Positions 24,203 to 25,353 of a stretch of 25,353 nucleotides of DNA are shown here, piece by piece. A program made the translations under genes and the position numbers. Source of the DNA: Lachnospiraceae bacterium UBA7199 (GTDB taxonomy: Bacteria; Bacillota; Clostridia; Lachnospirales; Lachnospiraceae); NCBI GenBank assembly GCA_002490775.1, contig DKUR01000009.1:1-25353 (forward strand), written 5' to 3'. Position 1 is the stretch's first letter. Every line of letters begins with the position of its first letter. The notes below the pieces were generated by a model that did not search any database, was not told where the DNA came from, and was given only the letters and a program-made list of their open reading frames with translations.

Positions 24203-25186
24203 TTACAAACTTTTTTCGTCCAGGATTTCCTCAACACGATATATGGCTTTTTCTTTCAAGTCATATATTACAGACCAAACTGTATCTTTTCCAGTTGTCC
24301 TATCGTACTGGCATAAAAACCCAGTTCTCCCTGATAGTAAATCTTTTGCAAATTGAAGATTTATTTTACTACTGGGCTTACCTAATGTTTGGATAAGTGT
24401 GCTATATCTTTGTTCAGCTTGCCAATTATCAATAGTCAAATTTTGAATTGCAATCATTTCCTCTGAATTAAAGATGTTTGTTGCACAAACAAAAGGATGT
24501 TCCTTAGAGGGATAAATGACAGTTATCTTTTCTGAATTACACTCAATCACGGCTGTCTTTCCCTTGGCATCAGCAACTGTAATCGTTTGTGCCGAACTAA
24601 TAGGGAGACATTGGATACTGCAAATCACTTCTTCCGTAGTTTGACATTTTTCCAGAAAAAATCTCAACAGCAAACCTGCGTTGAACCCAGGTTTGATTGT
24701 AATTGGATAAACTGATGTGAGTCCAACAGCGAGACCATATTCATTGACGCCGTCTTCCACTTCAATAAATGCTGTTGTATTTCCCGTGAAGTTGTAGGAG
24801 TCATCTGTAAATTTGTAAATAACATTCGTGTTTAGTTTTTCAAGTTCTGTTAAGAAATCACTATTCCTGCACAACAAAATATGTTCGTCATTGGCAACAG
24901 CAAAGCAAGAGCAATTACAAGCTGGAGGGATTGCATACATACTAAATAAAACAGCTTGCATTTCATTACGGTCACAATGCTGACCTTCTGCCAATCCTCT
25001 GATCTCCTCCAATATTTCAGGAAAAAATTCTTGATAGATAGATATGCACGAGTACGCAAAATCCTTACGCTCTTGTGTAATAGGGAAGGGAACATGATCC
25101 AAGAGTATCTGTCCATGTTTTGCCAGGGAAACCCCATAATGATATCCAATCTCATAATGCTTTCCTCTAAAACGTACATGATACAT
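24203..25186 (-). CDS. C45-family acyltransferase/amide hydrolase (acyl-CoA:6-APA acyltransferase-like)
   Basis: This 327-aa protein resembles the peptidase C45 / acyl-coenzyme A:6-aminopenicillanic-acid acyltransferase family of Ntn hydrolases. In these an internal Cys becomes the N-terminal nucleophile after self-cleavage. The segment PACNCSCFAVAND places the likely nucleophile at C92, aligned with the family's GCTSF motif; FNAGLLLRFFLE and the NEYGLAVGLTS strand are typical downstream landmarks. No signal peptide is present. Family members hydrolyse or transfer acyl groups on linear amides; the substrate here is unknown. AAGGAG lies 8 bases before the ATG. It stands alone, convergent with the tRNA gene. 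Confidence 0.83.
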   Translation of the reverse strand: MYHVRFRGKHYEIGYHYGVSLAKHGQILLDHVPFPITQERKDFAYSCISIYQEFFPEILEEIRGLAEGQHCDRNEMQAVLFSMYAIPPACNCSCFAVANDEHILLCRNSDFLTELEKLNTNVIYKFTDDSYNFTGNTTAFIEVEDGVNEYGLAVGLTSVYPITIKPGFNAGLLLRFFLEKCQTTEEVICSIQCLPISSAQTITVADAKGKTAVIECNSEKITVIYPSKEHPFVCATNIFNSEEMIAIQNLTIDNWQAEQRYSTLIQTLGKPSSKINLQFAKDLLSGRTGFLCQYDRTTGKDTVWSVIYDLKEKAIYRVEEILDEKSL

Positions 25187-25213
25187 ATGATATGCTCCTT
25201 AATCTGATAAATA

Positions 25214-25229
25214 TGGGCAGCCAGCCGCC
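25214..25229 (-). other. GC-rich hairpin upstream of the C45 gene
   Basis: On the minus strand GGGCGG and CTGCCC can pair (one G-T) around a CTGG loop, about 28 bases before the start codon. It would lie in the leader if transcription begins further upstream. The rest of the window to 25353 shows only a possible plus-strand -10 (TACAAT at about 25315-25320), with no gene. Confidence 0.3.
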
Positions 25230-25353
25230 CTAATGAACAGGATAAAGTAATAAAAATTTTGTGTCAAGCCAAATGGCCACGACTATACAGTGATGATGGT
25301 ATTTGTTCGACGTATACAATAAACTTAAAGAGGCTGTAAATAATCTTGTGTCT

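Overview
The window looks like a chromosome segment from a gut-type Firmicute, most plausibly a Lachnospiraceae (Blautia/Roseburia-like) species. This is inferred from moderate-to-low GC, strong AGGAGG-type ribosome binding sites, an AgrC/AgrA-like GHKL/LytTR pair, GH3 glycosidases, an ECF S component and a CCA-less tRNA gene. I have no database support for a species name.

Region 1 (1-9471) is a glycoside-utilisation block. An ECF-transporter S component (248-781, +) converges on a four-gene minus-strand operon: a membrane-anchored, circularly permuted GH3 glycosidase (7203-4258), a 134-aa four-helix membrane protein, a cytosolic GH3 beta-glucosidase and a GtrA-family membrane protein. The last three genes are joined by 1- and 4-base overlaps. 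Directly upstream, on the same strand, lies a LytTR response regulator and GHKL histidine kinase pair (9385-7365). The 161-bp gap between the kinase and the GH3 operon holds two copies of an AgrA-like direct repeat above a promoter with a poor -35, which suggests local control of the operon by this pair.

Region 2 (9472-16343): a class-I glutamine amidotransferase gene on the minus strand is followed by a visibly AT-richer plus-strand cassette. The cassette encodes an OmpR-type regulator, an intramembrane-type histidine kinase, a 51-aa membrane microprotein, an ABC ATPase and two ABC-2 permeases. The microprotein/ABC promoter carries TTTCACA repeats on an 11-bp period, a likely binding site for the cassette's own regulator. 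Composition differs from the flanks and the set looks like an acquired export/resistance or stress-sensing module. An AraC-type regulator with its own promoter follows.

Region 3 (16332-22397, minus strand) reads as one long, tightly spaced gene series: RNase HI, a MraY-like phosphoglycosyl transferase, dCMP deaminase, then a VWA-like (DUF2201-type) protein, a MoxR-type AAA ATPase and a BspA-type leucine-rich-repeat protein. The VWA/MoxR pair has intact MIDAS and Walker motifs, but the HExxH of the VWA partner is degenerate.

Region 4 (22579-25353) has a membrane-anchored protein ending in an Ada-like Cys zinc module, a 69-aa membrane protein, an unrecognised structured RNA with its own sigma70 promoter (about 23919-24025), a tRNA-Val(CAC), and a C45/acyl-CoA:6-APA-acyltransferase-like Ntn hydrolase. 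The structured RNA is the most interesting item: a nearly linker-free four-way junction with a possible pseudoknot, and a promoter that places the transcript start at the first base pair of the closing helix.
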